In this document: positions 50,350 through 58,798 of the stretch, piece by piece
Position numbering within the stretch: the first letter of the stretch is position 1
How the letters are laid out: each line of letters opens with the position of its first letter
Translations under genes and position numbers: made by a program
The notes under the pieces: model-generated
The model's input: only the letters and a program-made list of their open reading frames with translations
Database searches by the model: none
Told to the model about the DNA's origin: nothing
NCBI GenBank assembly: GCA_900116485.1
Contig: FPAX01000004.1
Location: 62,001-126,000 of the forward strand
Direction: 5' to 3'
Length of the DNA: 64,000 nt
From: Selenomonas sp. GACV-9
GTDB lineage: Bacteria > Bacillota > Negativicutes > Selenomonadales > Selenomonadaceae

Positions 50350-51309
50350 ATGGGAAAAGCAAATCGGCGCATAAAGAAGAGACAACAAGAAAAGATACAA
50401 ACGCAGCAACGTGAGATAAATGTAGACAATGAAGAGCGTATTCGTCAGCAGATGGCTGCTGAGCAATATGAAAAAGTCATTGAGACGTTGGCTGATCTGG
50501 TCAAGGGCAATGATATCAAACCGGAGTTTATCTATGATGGCGCATATGCGTATTTCATGGTAGGGGATTATGAGCGGGCGGCTGTCTGGATAGACAACAC
50601 CTTGCACTTTGCGCCCACGCATATTCCGGCGCGCTTGTTACTGGCCAGATTATGTACCTTACAGGATCGTGCCAGTGATGGACTTGCTGTCTATGAATTC
50701 CTGCTCACGAATTGGAAAGAAAATCTGACAGCGCAGCAGCTAGAGGAGATTGAGGAGCAGACCGAGTATTATGCGCGTAATGAAGCGCAGATGCTGTGTC
50801 AGCAGTATCCCCAGCTGGCTAAACTGGTGCAGGCAGAGCCTGTAAAGCAGACTGAACCGGAAACTGTCGTACAGGCAGAGGAGATGCCTGTAAAACAGGA
50901 GCAAGAGCGGCCGGTTGATATGTTGCGGCAGCTCAAGGCTAAGATTGCTTCGGCAACCGGGGCACCAGTGCCTGAGCCAGAGAAAGAAAAAACAGCTGTT
51001 ACAGAAACAGTGGAGAACAAAAAAGCGACAGTGTCTGATATACAGGAAATCCTGCAGAAACCAATAGCAATCAAGGAAAAGATTCATTTGCTGCAGACTT
51101 TGGCCGGTGGCTGCTATATGCAGGCGGATCTGGCCACAACGGCAGAATATTTGAAGGCGGCGCTGCAGCTTGATCCTGGGGAGGAGACTGTATTGCGCAA
51201 CCTGGCACTGGTCATTGCGGAACAGGGAGATAAAGATAAGGCTTTGCAGTATGTGGCGAATATGGCCCATATGGATTTCCTGCTCCTGCGTGCAATCCGT
51301 GAACGCTGA
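50350..51309 (+). CDS. TPR and coiled-coil protein
   Basis: This 319-residue soluble protein starts at ATG 50350, about 9 nt after GGGGAGG; ATG 50329 contains that ribosome site. A basic N-terminus (KANRRIKKRQQEKIQTQQREI) leads into TPR units (EQYEKVIETLADLVKGN; DYERAAVWIDNTLHFAPTHIPARLLLARL). A Glu/Val/Gln/Pro-rich linker (about 165-230) follows, with further TPR units near the C-terminus (DLATTAEYLKAALQLDPGEETVLRNLALV). No catalytic motif is seen. It may scaffold the glycosyltransferases around it; it overlaps the next gene by one base (TGATG). Confidence 0.75.
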   Translation: MGKANRRIKKRQQEKIQTQQREINVDNEERIRQQMAAEQYEKVIETLADLVKGNDIKPEFIYDGAYAYFMVGDYERAAVWIDNTLHFAPTHIPARLLLARLCTLQDRASDGLAVYEFLLTNWKENLTAQQLEEIEEQTEYYARNEAQMLCQQYPQLAKLVQAEPVKQTEPETVVQAEEMPVKQEQERPVDMLRQLKAKIASATGAPVPEPEKEKTAVTETVENKKATVSDIQEILQKPIAIKEKIHLLQTLAGGCYMQADLATTAEYLKAALQLDPGEETVLRNLALVIAEQGDKDKALQYVANMAHMDFLLLRAIRER

Positions 51310-52961
51310 TGAAGGCGGTCAGTGTTATCCTGACAGTGGCAGAAAACTCAAGATATGCAAATCAATGCCTGCAGATGCTGCAGGCATTTTTGCCTAAGGG
51401 GCAGTTTGAGGTCATTACGGCTGCGCGCAGTCAGGAAAAAGAAGAAAAGGAAAATCTGTCAGCTGCCTGGAATCGGGCGGTACAGCAAGCAGAGGGAGAA
51501 TATTTATTTTTCCTGCATGATGATGTCGTCTTATGCAGACGTACATTTTCACGGCTTTATCATGCGCTGCAGGCACAGGCTGGCAAGGGCTTGGTGTTCC
51601 CCATGTCCAATCGCAGTCATTATCCCGAAAACCAGGTATATCCTGATCCGTATGAGGATTTCCAGCAGTTGTTGCAGTATGCAGAGACGGTTGAACAAGG
51701 TTTTTCTGGTGGTGAGCGGCTGCTGGCAGAGGATGCGTGTTTTTTCTTGACAAAGGAGACCTATCAGTCGATAGGCCGATTTGCCGAAGAGTTTTCCAGT
51801 GGCAAGTGTGTGCTGGCAGATTATTCCCTGCGGCTGCGTGACGCAGGAATGCCGGTCACATGCGTGGCAGCGTATATCCACCATGAGCCGGGCGGTGCTG
51901 AATTAGATGGATATGGGGAAAAGGCTGATCATCATTGGTTTGAATTCAAGTGGGGCTTGCCGCTCTGGGAACCGCACTGTCTGTGGGCAGAGGCCATCCA
52001 AAAGGCGAAATGGCAGGGCCGCCGTACGATACAGAGCGTCGTTGCCGAATACCATCAAAAATTGCCATTGGTCAGTGTGATGATCCCTACTTACAATCGG
52101 CCACAGTTGTTTGAACAGACTTTGTGCAGTGTCCTTAGACAACGCTATCCGGCTTTGGAAATCTTGATTTGTGATAATAGTACAGATCAGCGGACAGAGA
52201 AGTTGATGGAAAAGTATGCTCATGATCCGCGTGTCCGCTATTACCGGAATGCGCAGGCAAAGACAAAAGCAGAGAATTTCCAGCCCTTTGAGTATCTGGC
52301 ACGTGGAGAATATCTGCAGTGGCTGATGGATGATGACATACTGGCCGATGATAAGATCTGGCAGATGGCAGCCATCCTTATGACCAAACCGCAGGTTACA
52401 CTCTGTGCATCCCGCCGGGGTGTTATTGATGAAACGGGGAAAGAGTTGGGGCAATTGTCGCAGGAATTGGACATTCGCAGTATGTATGCACTCTATGATG
52501 GAAACGCTATTGGCCATGCTGTATTGACAAGTGGTAATAATTTTATTGGCGAACCCTCGTCGGTGCTTTTCCGCCGGTGGGATCTTGCCCATCATTATTG
52601 GCGGGCTGAGGCAGCAGGCTATGCAGTGATTTCTGATGTAGCAATGTATATGGAGCTCATGGAGAAAGGCGATTGCGTGATTTTTCGCGATGTGCTCAGC
52701 TGGTATCGGCGCCACTCTGGGCAGGAGGGACAGCAGATTGATGTACTGCTGCAATCGTGTGTAGAGTGGGTGCGGTTATTGCAAAGCTACTATCAGCGGA
52801 AAGTCTTTGTGACAACGAAGAAAGCATACCGGGAAACGCTCGCCTATTGGCAGCAGGATTGGGAGCGACGTTTTACGCCGCATCTGGCTGCGGCTGGTGA
52901 TGACATGAAGAAACAGTATCTGGCATTGCAACAGGAAATAAAAGCTATTCTAGGGGAATGA
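51309..52961 (+). CDS. Two-domain GT2 glycosyltransferase
   Basis: This 550-residue protein has two GT-A-type domains. The first (about 1-235) is a variant with VSVILTVAENSRYANQCLQML, ENLSAAWNRAVQQAEGEYLFFLHDDVV and LAEDACFFLTKETYQSIGRF. The second (about 255-490) is a canonical GT2 domain with VSVMIPTYNRPQLFEQTLCSVLRQRYP, EILICDNSTD and YLQWLMDDDIL as the DxD-type motif. Both keep acidic metal-binding motifs. It overlaps the TPR gene upstream (TGATG), so it is part of the same operon. Confidence 0.85.
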   Translation: MKAVSVILTVAENSRYANQCLQMLQAFLPKGQFEVITAARSQEKEEKENLSAAWNRAVQQAEGEYLFFLHDDVVLCRRTFSRLYHALQAQAGKGLVFPMSNRSHYPENQVYPDPYEDFQQLLQYAETVEQGFSGGERLLAEDACFFLTKETYQSIGRFAEEFSSGKCVLADYSLRLRDAGMPVTCVAAYIHHEPGGAELDGYGEKADHHWFEFKWGLPLWEPHCLWAEAIQKAKWQGRRTIQSVVAEYHQKLPLVSVMIPTYNRPQLFEQTLCSVLRQRYPALEILICDNSTDQRTEKLMEKYAHDPRVRYYRNAQAKTKAENFQPFEYLARGEYLQWLMDDDILADDKIWQMAAILMTKPQVTLCASRRGVIDETGKELGQLSQELDIRSMYALYDGNAIGHAVLTSGNNFIGEPSSVLFRRWDLAHHYWRAEAAGYAVISDVAMYMELMEKGDCVIFRDVLSWYRRHSGQEGQQIDVLLQSCVEWVRLLQSYYQRKVFVTTKKAYRETLAYWQQDWERRFTPHLAAAGDDMKKQYLALQQEIKAILGE

Positions 52962-52975
52962 AGGGAGCTTGGGCT

Positions 52976-54736
52976 ATGAAAAAAATCGCCGTAGTATCGA
53001 TGGTAAAGAATGAAGCAGATTTGATTGAGAGTTTTGTCCGTCATTCCTTGACGTTTGCTGATGTGATAATCCTTGCTGATCATAGCAGTTCGGACAAGAC
53101 AATGGAAATATTGAAGTGCCTGCAGCAAGAGGGATTGCCAGTGGTGGTAAGATCCCTTTATCAGGTTGAGCTGGCGCATCAGGAAGTCATGAATGCTCTG
53201 CTGCAGGAGGCGATTGATGACTATGGGGCGGATATTATCCTGCCGATGGATGCCGATGAGTTCCTCGTTAATACGGAAAATCAGTTGTCATGCCGTGAGA
53301 TTTTGCAGCAGCTTGATACAAAGCTCTTGTATAAACTGGAGTGGCGCAGCTATGAGCCGTTGAAACAGCATGAGGATGAAGATAAGTTTACGCTGCTGCG
53401 TCCCTGCCAGCGCAGTCATGACTTTGCTCCAGGGCAGAAGACGATTGTAGGCGCTGAGATGGCTAAGCGTCCCGGGTTTCGTCTGGTTCAAGGGTGTCAT
53501 TTTGCCTTTTGGGAAAACAATCCGAATCATCCCCAGATTGCCTGGACGGTTGCGCCTTATGTGCATACGGCACACTATCATTGGCGCAGTGATGAACAGT
53601 ATATGGCTAAGATTGCAACCAGCTGGATCAATAATGTATCGAAGTATTCAGTCAATACGCCGACAGCCAGCTATCTGAAAGGATTTTATGAGAAGATTCG
53701 CCAGGGCGAGCGCATAGAGCCGGATAATCTGCTGAAAGATGGGGAGGTATTTGATCTGCGTCCCTATGTACAGGATATTTCTTTGCGGTATAGCCAGAAT
53801 GTGCGGCCAGATGTACTGAAGAATCTGATGGCGGCAAGTGTTTTGGTGGCTGAGTCATACGTGGAGGAGAAAATCAAGGCACGTAAGAAAATTGTCACCG
53901 TGGTAATTCCGTATCTTGGTGACAGGCAGGCTTTACAGCAGACCTTGCACCTCGTAGAGGAACAGACGTATCCGTTCCTAGAGATATTTATCTGCAATCT
54001 GTCGGGAACTGAGGATATTGGTGTCAATCTGGCTGGTAATGCAGATGGTAATATCCATCTATTGAATGGGGAGAATCTCTTTGATACATTAGCTGCCAAG
54101 GCTGCTGGCGACTATGTGCAGTGGCTGTTGCCAGGGGATTCTATTCGCCCAGATAAGATTATGAAGATGGCAGTTTGCATGGAGACACAGGATTTTGACT
54201 ATGCATTTACGATGGTAAATGGAGATGAGAGTTACGCAGATTGGTCGCCGTATACCGATATTCTCGTTGATGAGGAATTCTTGTCGGCAGATCGGGAAAG
54301 AGTGTGGAAAATTCTTTTGCGCGATGGCAAGAACCCGTCACGAGGGATTGCTGGAACATTGATCCGTCGGGGGATTATGGATAATTGCCATTGGTTCCGT
54401 GATTGTTTCCTGAGCAATCGTGTGTTGCAGATGACCATGTGGAAATTGCTCATGATGAGAAGACCTGAAGATGGACGTTATGGATTGGTCGGCATGATCC
54501 AGGAGAAGGAACTCTGCGCTGCGCCCGAGAAGAATATTGCGATTGAACGCTATGTCTGGCAGCAATTGGAGTGGGGAATCCTGCTTCTGCAGGAAGGCGA
54601 TTCGCTGGGTGATGAAGGGAAAAGGATAGCCCAGCAGTCTATGAAGCGCAATCATGATATGGTTGCTGCACATAAGCAACAGGCTGATGAAGGGCTTTGG
54701 CAGCAATATGAGGCTATGCTGGCACAACTTCGTTAA
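52976..54736 (+). CDS. Glycosyltransferase with two GT2-like domains
   Basis: This 586-residue protein starts at ATG 52976, about 8 nt after AAGGGAG; ATG 52958 overlaps the previous stop and is possible. The N-terminal domain resembles the GT2 subgroup with KIAVVSMVKNEADLIESFVRHSL, ILADHSSSDKT and ILPMDADEFLV as the DxD. The second domain (about 305-420) has TVVIPYLGDRQALQQTLHLVEEQTYP, LEIFICNLSG and DYVQWLLPGDS; its DxD is replaced by PGDS, so it may be inactive or differ in metal use. The C-terminal part is helical. Sugar and acceptor are unknown. Confidence 0.8.
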   Translation: MKKIAVVSMVKNEADLIESFVRHSLTFADVIILADHSSSDKTMEILKCLQQEGLPVVVRSLYQVELAHQEVMNALLQEAIDDYGADIILPMDADEFLVNTENQLSCREILQQLDTKLLYKLEWRSYEPLKQHEDEDKFTLLRPCQRSHDFAPGQKTIVGAEMAKRPGFRLVQGCHFAFWENNPNHPQIAWTVAPYVHTAHYHWRSDEQYMAKIATSWINNVSKYSVNTPTASYLKGFYEKIRQGERIEPDNLLKDGEVFDLRPYVQDISLRYSQNVRPDVLKNLMAASVLVAESYVEEKIKARKKIVTVVIPYLGDRQALQQTLHLVEEQTYPFLEIFICNLSGTEDIGVNLAGNADGNIHLLNGENLFDTLAAKAAGDYVQWLLPGDSIRPDKIMKMAVCMETQDFDYAFTMVNGDESYADWSPYTDILVDEEFLSADRERVWKILLRDGKNPSRGIAGTLIRRGIMDNCHWFRDCFLSNRVLQMTMWKLLMMRRPEDGRYGLVGMIQEKELCAAPEKNIAIERYVWQQLEWGILLLQEGDSLGDEGKRIAQQSMKRNHDMVAAHKQQADEGLWQQYEAMLAQLR

Positions 54737-54755
54737 GGACAGGATGTGACAGAGA

Positions 54756-55646
54756 ATGGATTGGATTAAAGATATTGGCAAAGATGAAATACGGTCGGGC
54801 TTTTTAGTAACGACTGATCGCAAGAAAGTCTGGCAGGTAGAGATGAGTCTACTGGAAAAATTCCGGTCAATATGCAAAAAGCATGATCTTAAATGGTATG
54901 CGGGCTATGGAACTTTGCTCGGAGCAGTCCGCCACAAGGGCTTCATTCCCTGGGATGATGATATCGATGTATTGATGATGCGCCCCGATTATGAGCGCTT
55001 CAAAGCGATTGCTGCTCAGGAGCTGTCGGAACCGTTTTTTTTGCAGAATAGTTATACCGATAGCTTTTTGATGGCATTTTCCAAGATTCGCGACAGCAGG
55101 ACGACAGGAATTGAGTTTATAGATGACCCCAATATGCATCAGGGAATATTCCTGGATATTTTCCCGTTAGATGACGTGCCGGATAAACAATCACAACGGC
55201 TGGACAGTATCAAACAAATCCAGTATGAGCTATGGGCTACAATTGTGTCTCCGCAACAGATTGATGCGTATGTAAGTGATGGTGGGAATTCCCGGGTAAG
55301 TGGGGAACTATTGCAGCGCCTTTGCCGGATGCCGGCAGCTGAGCGCATGGAACAGTTTGAAACATTTTGCAGCGATCACTTTGGCAAGTCAAGCCGGGTT
55401 AATTTCATCACGGAAGAATTGTTAGACATTACGCCGTCCTGGCAAAGAGATTGGTTTGCCGAAACCATGGAAGTCCCCTTTGAGCAGGGGAGCATTGTCA
55501 TACCGAAGGAATACGATAAGATATTGACCGAAAGCTATGGCGATTATATGCAGTTCGTAAAAGGGAAAACAGATCATGAGGGGATAATCCTAAGCGCAGA
55601 TATCCCCTATCGGCAGTATTTTCGGGAGGTACTCTTGAAACAGTAG
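54756..55646 (+). CDS. licD: LicD-family phosphocholine-type transferase
   Basis: This 296-residue protein carries the LicD nucleotidyltransferase-fold core: WYAGYGTLLGAVRHKGFIPWDDDIDVLMMRPDYERF (about residues 47-82), with the GTLLGAVRH and DDDID motifs that bind metal and CDP-linked donor. The later FLDIFPLDDVPD segment is also typical. LicD enzymes transfer phosphocholine (or a related phospho-amino-alcohol or phosphoribitol) from CDP donors to sugars. The LicC/LicA-type fusion and permease downstream make a phosphocholine-like donor most likely. It is 19 nt downstream of the GT gene, in the same operon. Confidence 0.92.
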   Translation: MDWIKDIGKDEIRSGFLVTTDRKKVWQVEMSLLEKFRSICKKHDLKWYAGYGTLLGAVRHKGFIPWDDDIDVLMMRPDYERFKAIAAQELSEPFFLQNSYTDSFLMAFSKIRDSRTTGIEFIDDPNMHQGIFLDIFPLDDVPDKQSQRLDSIKQIQYELWATIVSPQQIDAYVSDGGNSRVSGELLQRLCRMPAAERMEQFETFCSDHFGKSSRVNFITEELLDITPSWQRDWFAETMEVPFEQGSIVIPKEYDKILTESYGDYMQFVKGKTDHEGIILSADIPYRQYFREVLLKQ

Positions 55647-55674
55647 ATATCTTCTGTTAGAAAGGATTAGAGTT

Positions 55675-56703
55675 ATGCCAATCGTATCGGTAATAGTACC
55701 GCTGTATAACAATAAACGCTTTGTGGGAGAGTGTATTACCAGTATATTGAATCAGACGCTGCAAGATATCGAGGTAATCCTGGTGGATGATGGCTCAACG
55801 GATGGAGGGCTGGCCTATTGCCAGCAACGATTCGGCCGAAATTCCAGAGTGCGGATGTATTCATTGGGAGAGAATCAAGGCCCCGGGCCAGCGCGTAACC
55901 GGGGCTTAGACTTGGCAACGGGCAAATACGTTGTGTTTGTTGATAGTGATGATCGGATCAAGCCAGATATGCTGGAGACTTTATACCACTTTGCTGAGAC
56001 GAACAATGCGGATATCGTACATTCCAGGGGACGGTGGTTACTATCAGAAGATGGCGGCTATGAGGAGGCGTATATCGATGACAGTATAGTCATTGAGCAG
56101 CCACAGATGCTGACTGAATCACAGGAACAGCGGATGAGTCTGTTGGCATCCCGCGCCTTTTACGCGGCTTTGTGGACGAAATTGTTTTCCCTGCATTTCC
56201 TGCGGACGCATCATATCCGCTTTGAGGCAATTACCAATGATGAAGATTGGCTTTTCGTTTATCAATGTTTGAAATATGCTGAGCGGGTACTCCTTATCCC
56301 GCAAATATATTATGAGTATCGGGTCACTAATCATTCCATCTTGCGGGGAGATCATCCTAAAGCCAAGATTGCTGACTATATGCATACTTTGGCGGTACTG
56401 CTGAGTAAGGTTGGGGAAAAGGATGTCCGGACGATGTTTATTGCGGACATCCTGAAACTACTGCAGAATGGCAGTTGGGCAAAGACCGATATGAGCAAAG
56501 ATGCGGATATTGTGCAGATGCTCGAGAGCGGAGGGGCATCGTTATCTGCACAAGATGCGTCTGCTGTGATATGTGTCTTGCTTTGCAAGCTGATTGAGCA
56601 GCGGCAAGATGTGGAGCGCCTCTGCCAAGCAGAGGCTGTAGGGAAACAGTTGTTGCTGGAAAATGAGAATATGAAAGCAGCTATCAGCGTGAGAAAGGTA
56701 TAA
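55675..56703 (+). CDS. GT2 family glycosyltransferase
   Basis: This 342-residue classic GT2 enzyme has VSVIVPLYNNKRFVGECITSILNQTLQDIEVILVDDGSTD at the start, PGPARNRGLDLATGKYVVFVDSDD with the DSDD metal site, and a C-terminal helical region. It lacks membrane segments, so it works in the cytoplasm or at the membrane face. It lies between licD and the phosphatase-superfamily gene, one base apart from the latter. Confidence 0.92.
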   Translation: MPIVSVIVPLYNNKRFVGECITSILNQTLQDIEVILVDDGSTDGGLAYCQQRFGRNSRVRMYSLGENQGPGPARNRGLDLATGKYVVFVDSDDRIKPDMLETLYHFAETNNADIVHSRGRWLLSEDGGYEEAYIDDSIVIEQPQMLTESQEQRMSLLASRAFYAALWTKLFSLHFLRTHHIRFEAITNDEDWLFVYQCLKYAERVLLIPQIYYEYRVTNHSILRGDHPKAKIADYMHTLAVLLSKVGEKDVRTMFIADILKLLQNGSWAKTDMSKDADIVQMLESGGASLSAQDASAVICVLLCKLIEQRQDVERLCQAEAVGKQLLLENENMKAAISVRKV

Positions 56704-56704
56704 G

Positions 56705-58786
56705 ATGAGACAGAATGAGTTGTTTTATTCTTTGACAGAAGATGTAAAGGATAAGAAATTTGACGATGCGTATCTTTTAAAGTTGATAGAATTTTGGCAG
56801 GCTGATGATGATAAGACCGAGGGGAATATCTTTTATGCCAGCTATGCGCTAGCGCATGGAAATCATGAGGTGGCACTAGAGTATGCGGAAAAAGCATTGC
56901 AAAAGCGAAAAATCAATTTGCAGCTGTGGCGTATCTTACGCGATGCCTATTGGCAAAAGGGCGACAAGAAGAAAGCTATTTTTTTCGCTGGTCTGGCGTC
57001 GAAGTTTTACAATGAACCGGTCAATCTCCCCATACCGCGGGAAGAATTGCAGGCAATACTGGATGTCTTTTCTCTGGCAATGGGACATGGCGACTTTGCG
57101 CCAATAGCACAGGGGCGAATGCGTTTTACGCCAAATGGCATAGAGAAGAAACTGGCTATCTTCGCTGGTGAATATCTGCCGACGTTAAATGAGCAGAATG
57201 AATACCGGCTGTGGTCAGGCGCGTATACAGAGCAGGAGATGCTGGACTATAAGGGAAAATTGTTGGCAAAAATCAAAGATGATGAAGAAATAGCAGAAAT
57301 CTGTGGTGCAGATTTTACCTTTGATTTGATGAAGGGAAAAACCATCAAGGAGAGTGAGACTATTCAGCTGGCAGGCTCAGCAGTGATTGTACCTATAATT
57401 GGTACGGTGGAGCATCAACAACTGAATTTCTTGACAGATACAGGCACGACTGCCGACTGGTTAGGGAAGTGGACAAGCAGCTTTTTTCGTTTAGAGCAGA
57501 CAACAACCTTGTCCTCGGCAGAACCATTTGTATTGGGAGAGCCAGTTTTACTGGAGCATAGTCCCAGACGCAAAAAAGTGGTGTTGAATATACTGGTTGA
57601 CGCATTATGCTGGCGGGCAGTTCAAGAACAAGACTATGAGCTGGTACCGAATATCCTGGCTTTTTTTGAAAAAGGGATTATCTTTTCAAATCATTATTCG
57701 GCGTCAGAATACACCTATCCATCGTTTGCTACGATTGAGACTGGAATGTATCCGCAGCATTCGCAATTGTTCAATGAAAAAGCAGCTGATGCATTGAACA
57801 GCGAATATATTACCCTGTCGGAACAGATGAAAAAACAAGGGTATTACTGTGTGAATATCATGGGGTGCGGCGAGGGCGTGTACGATGGTACGGCACGTGG
57901 CTATGATCGTTTGATTACGAATGCCTATGCCTTGCCTGCTTATGTAGGGGTGGAGCGAACCATCCATCAACTGGAAGCCTTTGGCGAATGTGACCAATTT
58001 CTCTTGCTGCATATGATGGATACGCATCCTTGGGCGGCACATACCTTCCAACTCCCGCTTACCACGCAGACGCATTTCGGATTGAGCGAGCGGTCCTTAA
58101 AGGAAGAACAAAAGAAAAACAGTGTCTATCTGCCGAATAGGCCGCTCTATCATCACTGGAATGCGCAGGGAATCCGTGATGTTGATATGGCATTGAAAAA
58201 GTTGTTTGATCATATCAATGCCAATTATGCAGAAGATGAGTACATCATTCAGCTGTATTCTGATCATGGTGTACCTATCTATGATGAAAAGAATTATATA
58301 TTGAGTTCACATCAGACGGGAGCTGCTTTCATGCTGCGAGGTTCGGGGATTCCGGCGTTAGGGATGGTAGATGAATTGACCAGTGCGGTAGATATTTATC
58401 CTGTGCTGGCGCATTGTGCAGGTTTTGCTGTGCCAGAATATGTGGATGGCCAATTACCAGCAGCGCTAGGAGGAACGGCCAGGGAGTATACGATCAGCAT
58501 GTCCATGTATCCGGGGATTCCCTGGATGATATGTGTACGCACCAAGGATTATGAGTGCCGGGCAGAATCACGCGAAGTATTGGATGAAGATGGTCGCACG
58601 GATCTTGCGGATCTGTCGCTGCATATATATCGGCGCAATAGTGAGCAGCCGGTGCAATCTGAGCGACTGGAAGCATATTTCAGGGATATCATCGAGTCAT
58701 TCAGCCAGGATATCAATAATCATGGCCGGCAGTGGCCAGAGATGCGGGCAAAACGCTGGGAATGGTATGAAAAAGACAAGGCTTGA
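56705..58786 (+). CDS. TPR-linked alkaline-phosphatase-superfamily enzyme (sulfatase-like fold, candidate Thr nucleophile)
   Basis: This 693-residue protein begins with TPR-like helices (about 1-110), then a poorly characterised middle. A phosphatase/sulfatase-superfamily domain follows from about residue 295: ILVDALCW (metal Asp), YTYPSFATIETGMYP (nucleophile loop) and YSDHGVPIYDE (metal Asp-His). In the loop Thr337 aligns with the sulfatase Cys and the following Arg is Phe, so it is not a formylglycine sulfatase. A Thr nucleophile is typical of phospho-headgroup transferases such as EptA and LtaS. Unlike those it has no signal peptide or membrane helices, so it is predicted cytoplasmic. It could transfer or remove a phospho-substituent on the glycan made by this operon. 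Confidence 0.78.
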   Translation: MRQNELFYSLTEDVKDKKFDDAYLLKLIEFWQADDDKTEGNIFYASYALAHGNHEVALEYAEKALQKRKINLQLWRILRDAYWQKGDKKKAIFFAGLASKFYNEPVNLPIPREELQAILDVFSLAMGHGDFAPIAQGRMRFTPNGIEKKLAIFAGEYLPTLNEQNEYRLWSGAYTEQEMLDYKGKLLAKIKDDEEIAEICGADFTFDLMKGKTIKESETIQLAGSAVIVPIIGTVEHQQLNFLTDTGTTADWLGKWTSSFFRLEQTTTLSSAEPFVLGEPVLLEHSPRRKKVVLNILVDALCWRAVQEQDYELVPNILAFFEKGIIFSNHYSASEYTYPSFATIETGMYPQHSQLFNEKAADALNSEYITLSEQMKKQGYYCVNIMGCGEGVYDGTARGYDRLITNAYALPAYVGVERTIHQLEAFGECDQFLLLHMMDTHPWAAHTFQLPLTTQTHFGLSERSLKEEQKKNSVYLPNRPLYHHWNAQGIRDVDMALKKLFDHINANYAEDEYIIQLYSDHGVPIYDEKNYILSSHQTGAAFMLRGSGIPALGMVDELTSAVDIYPVLAHCAGFAVPEYVDGQLPAALGGTAREYTISMSMYPGIPWMICVRTKDYECRAESREVLDEDGRTDLADLSLHIYRRNSEQPVQSERLEAYFRDIIESFSQDINNHGRQWPEMRAKRWEWYEKDKA

Positions 58787-58798
58787 GAGGACAGGAAA

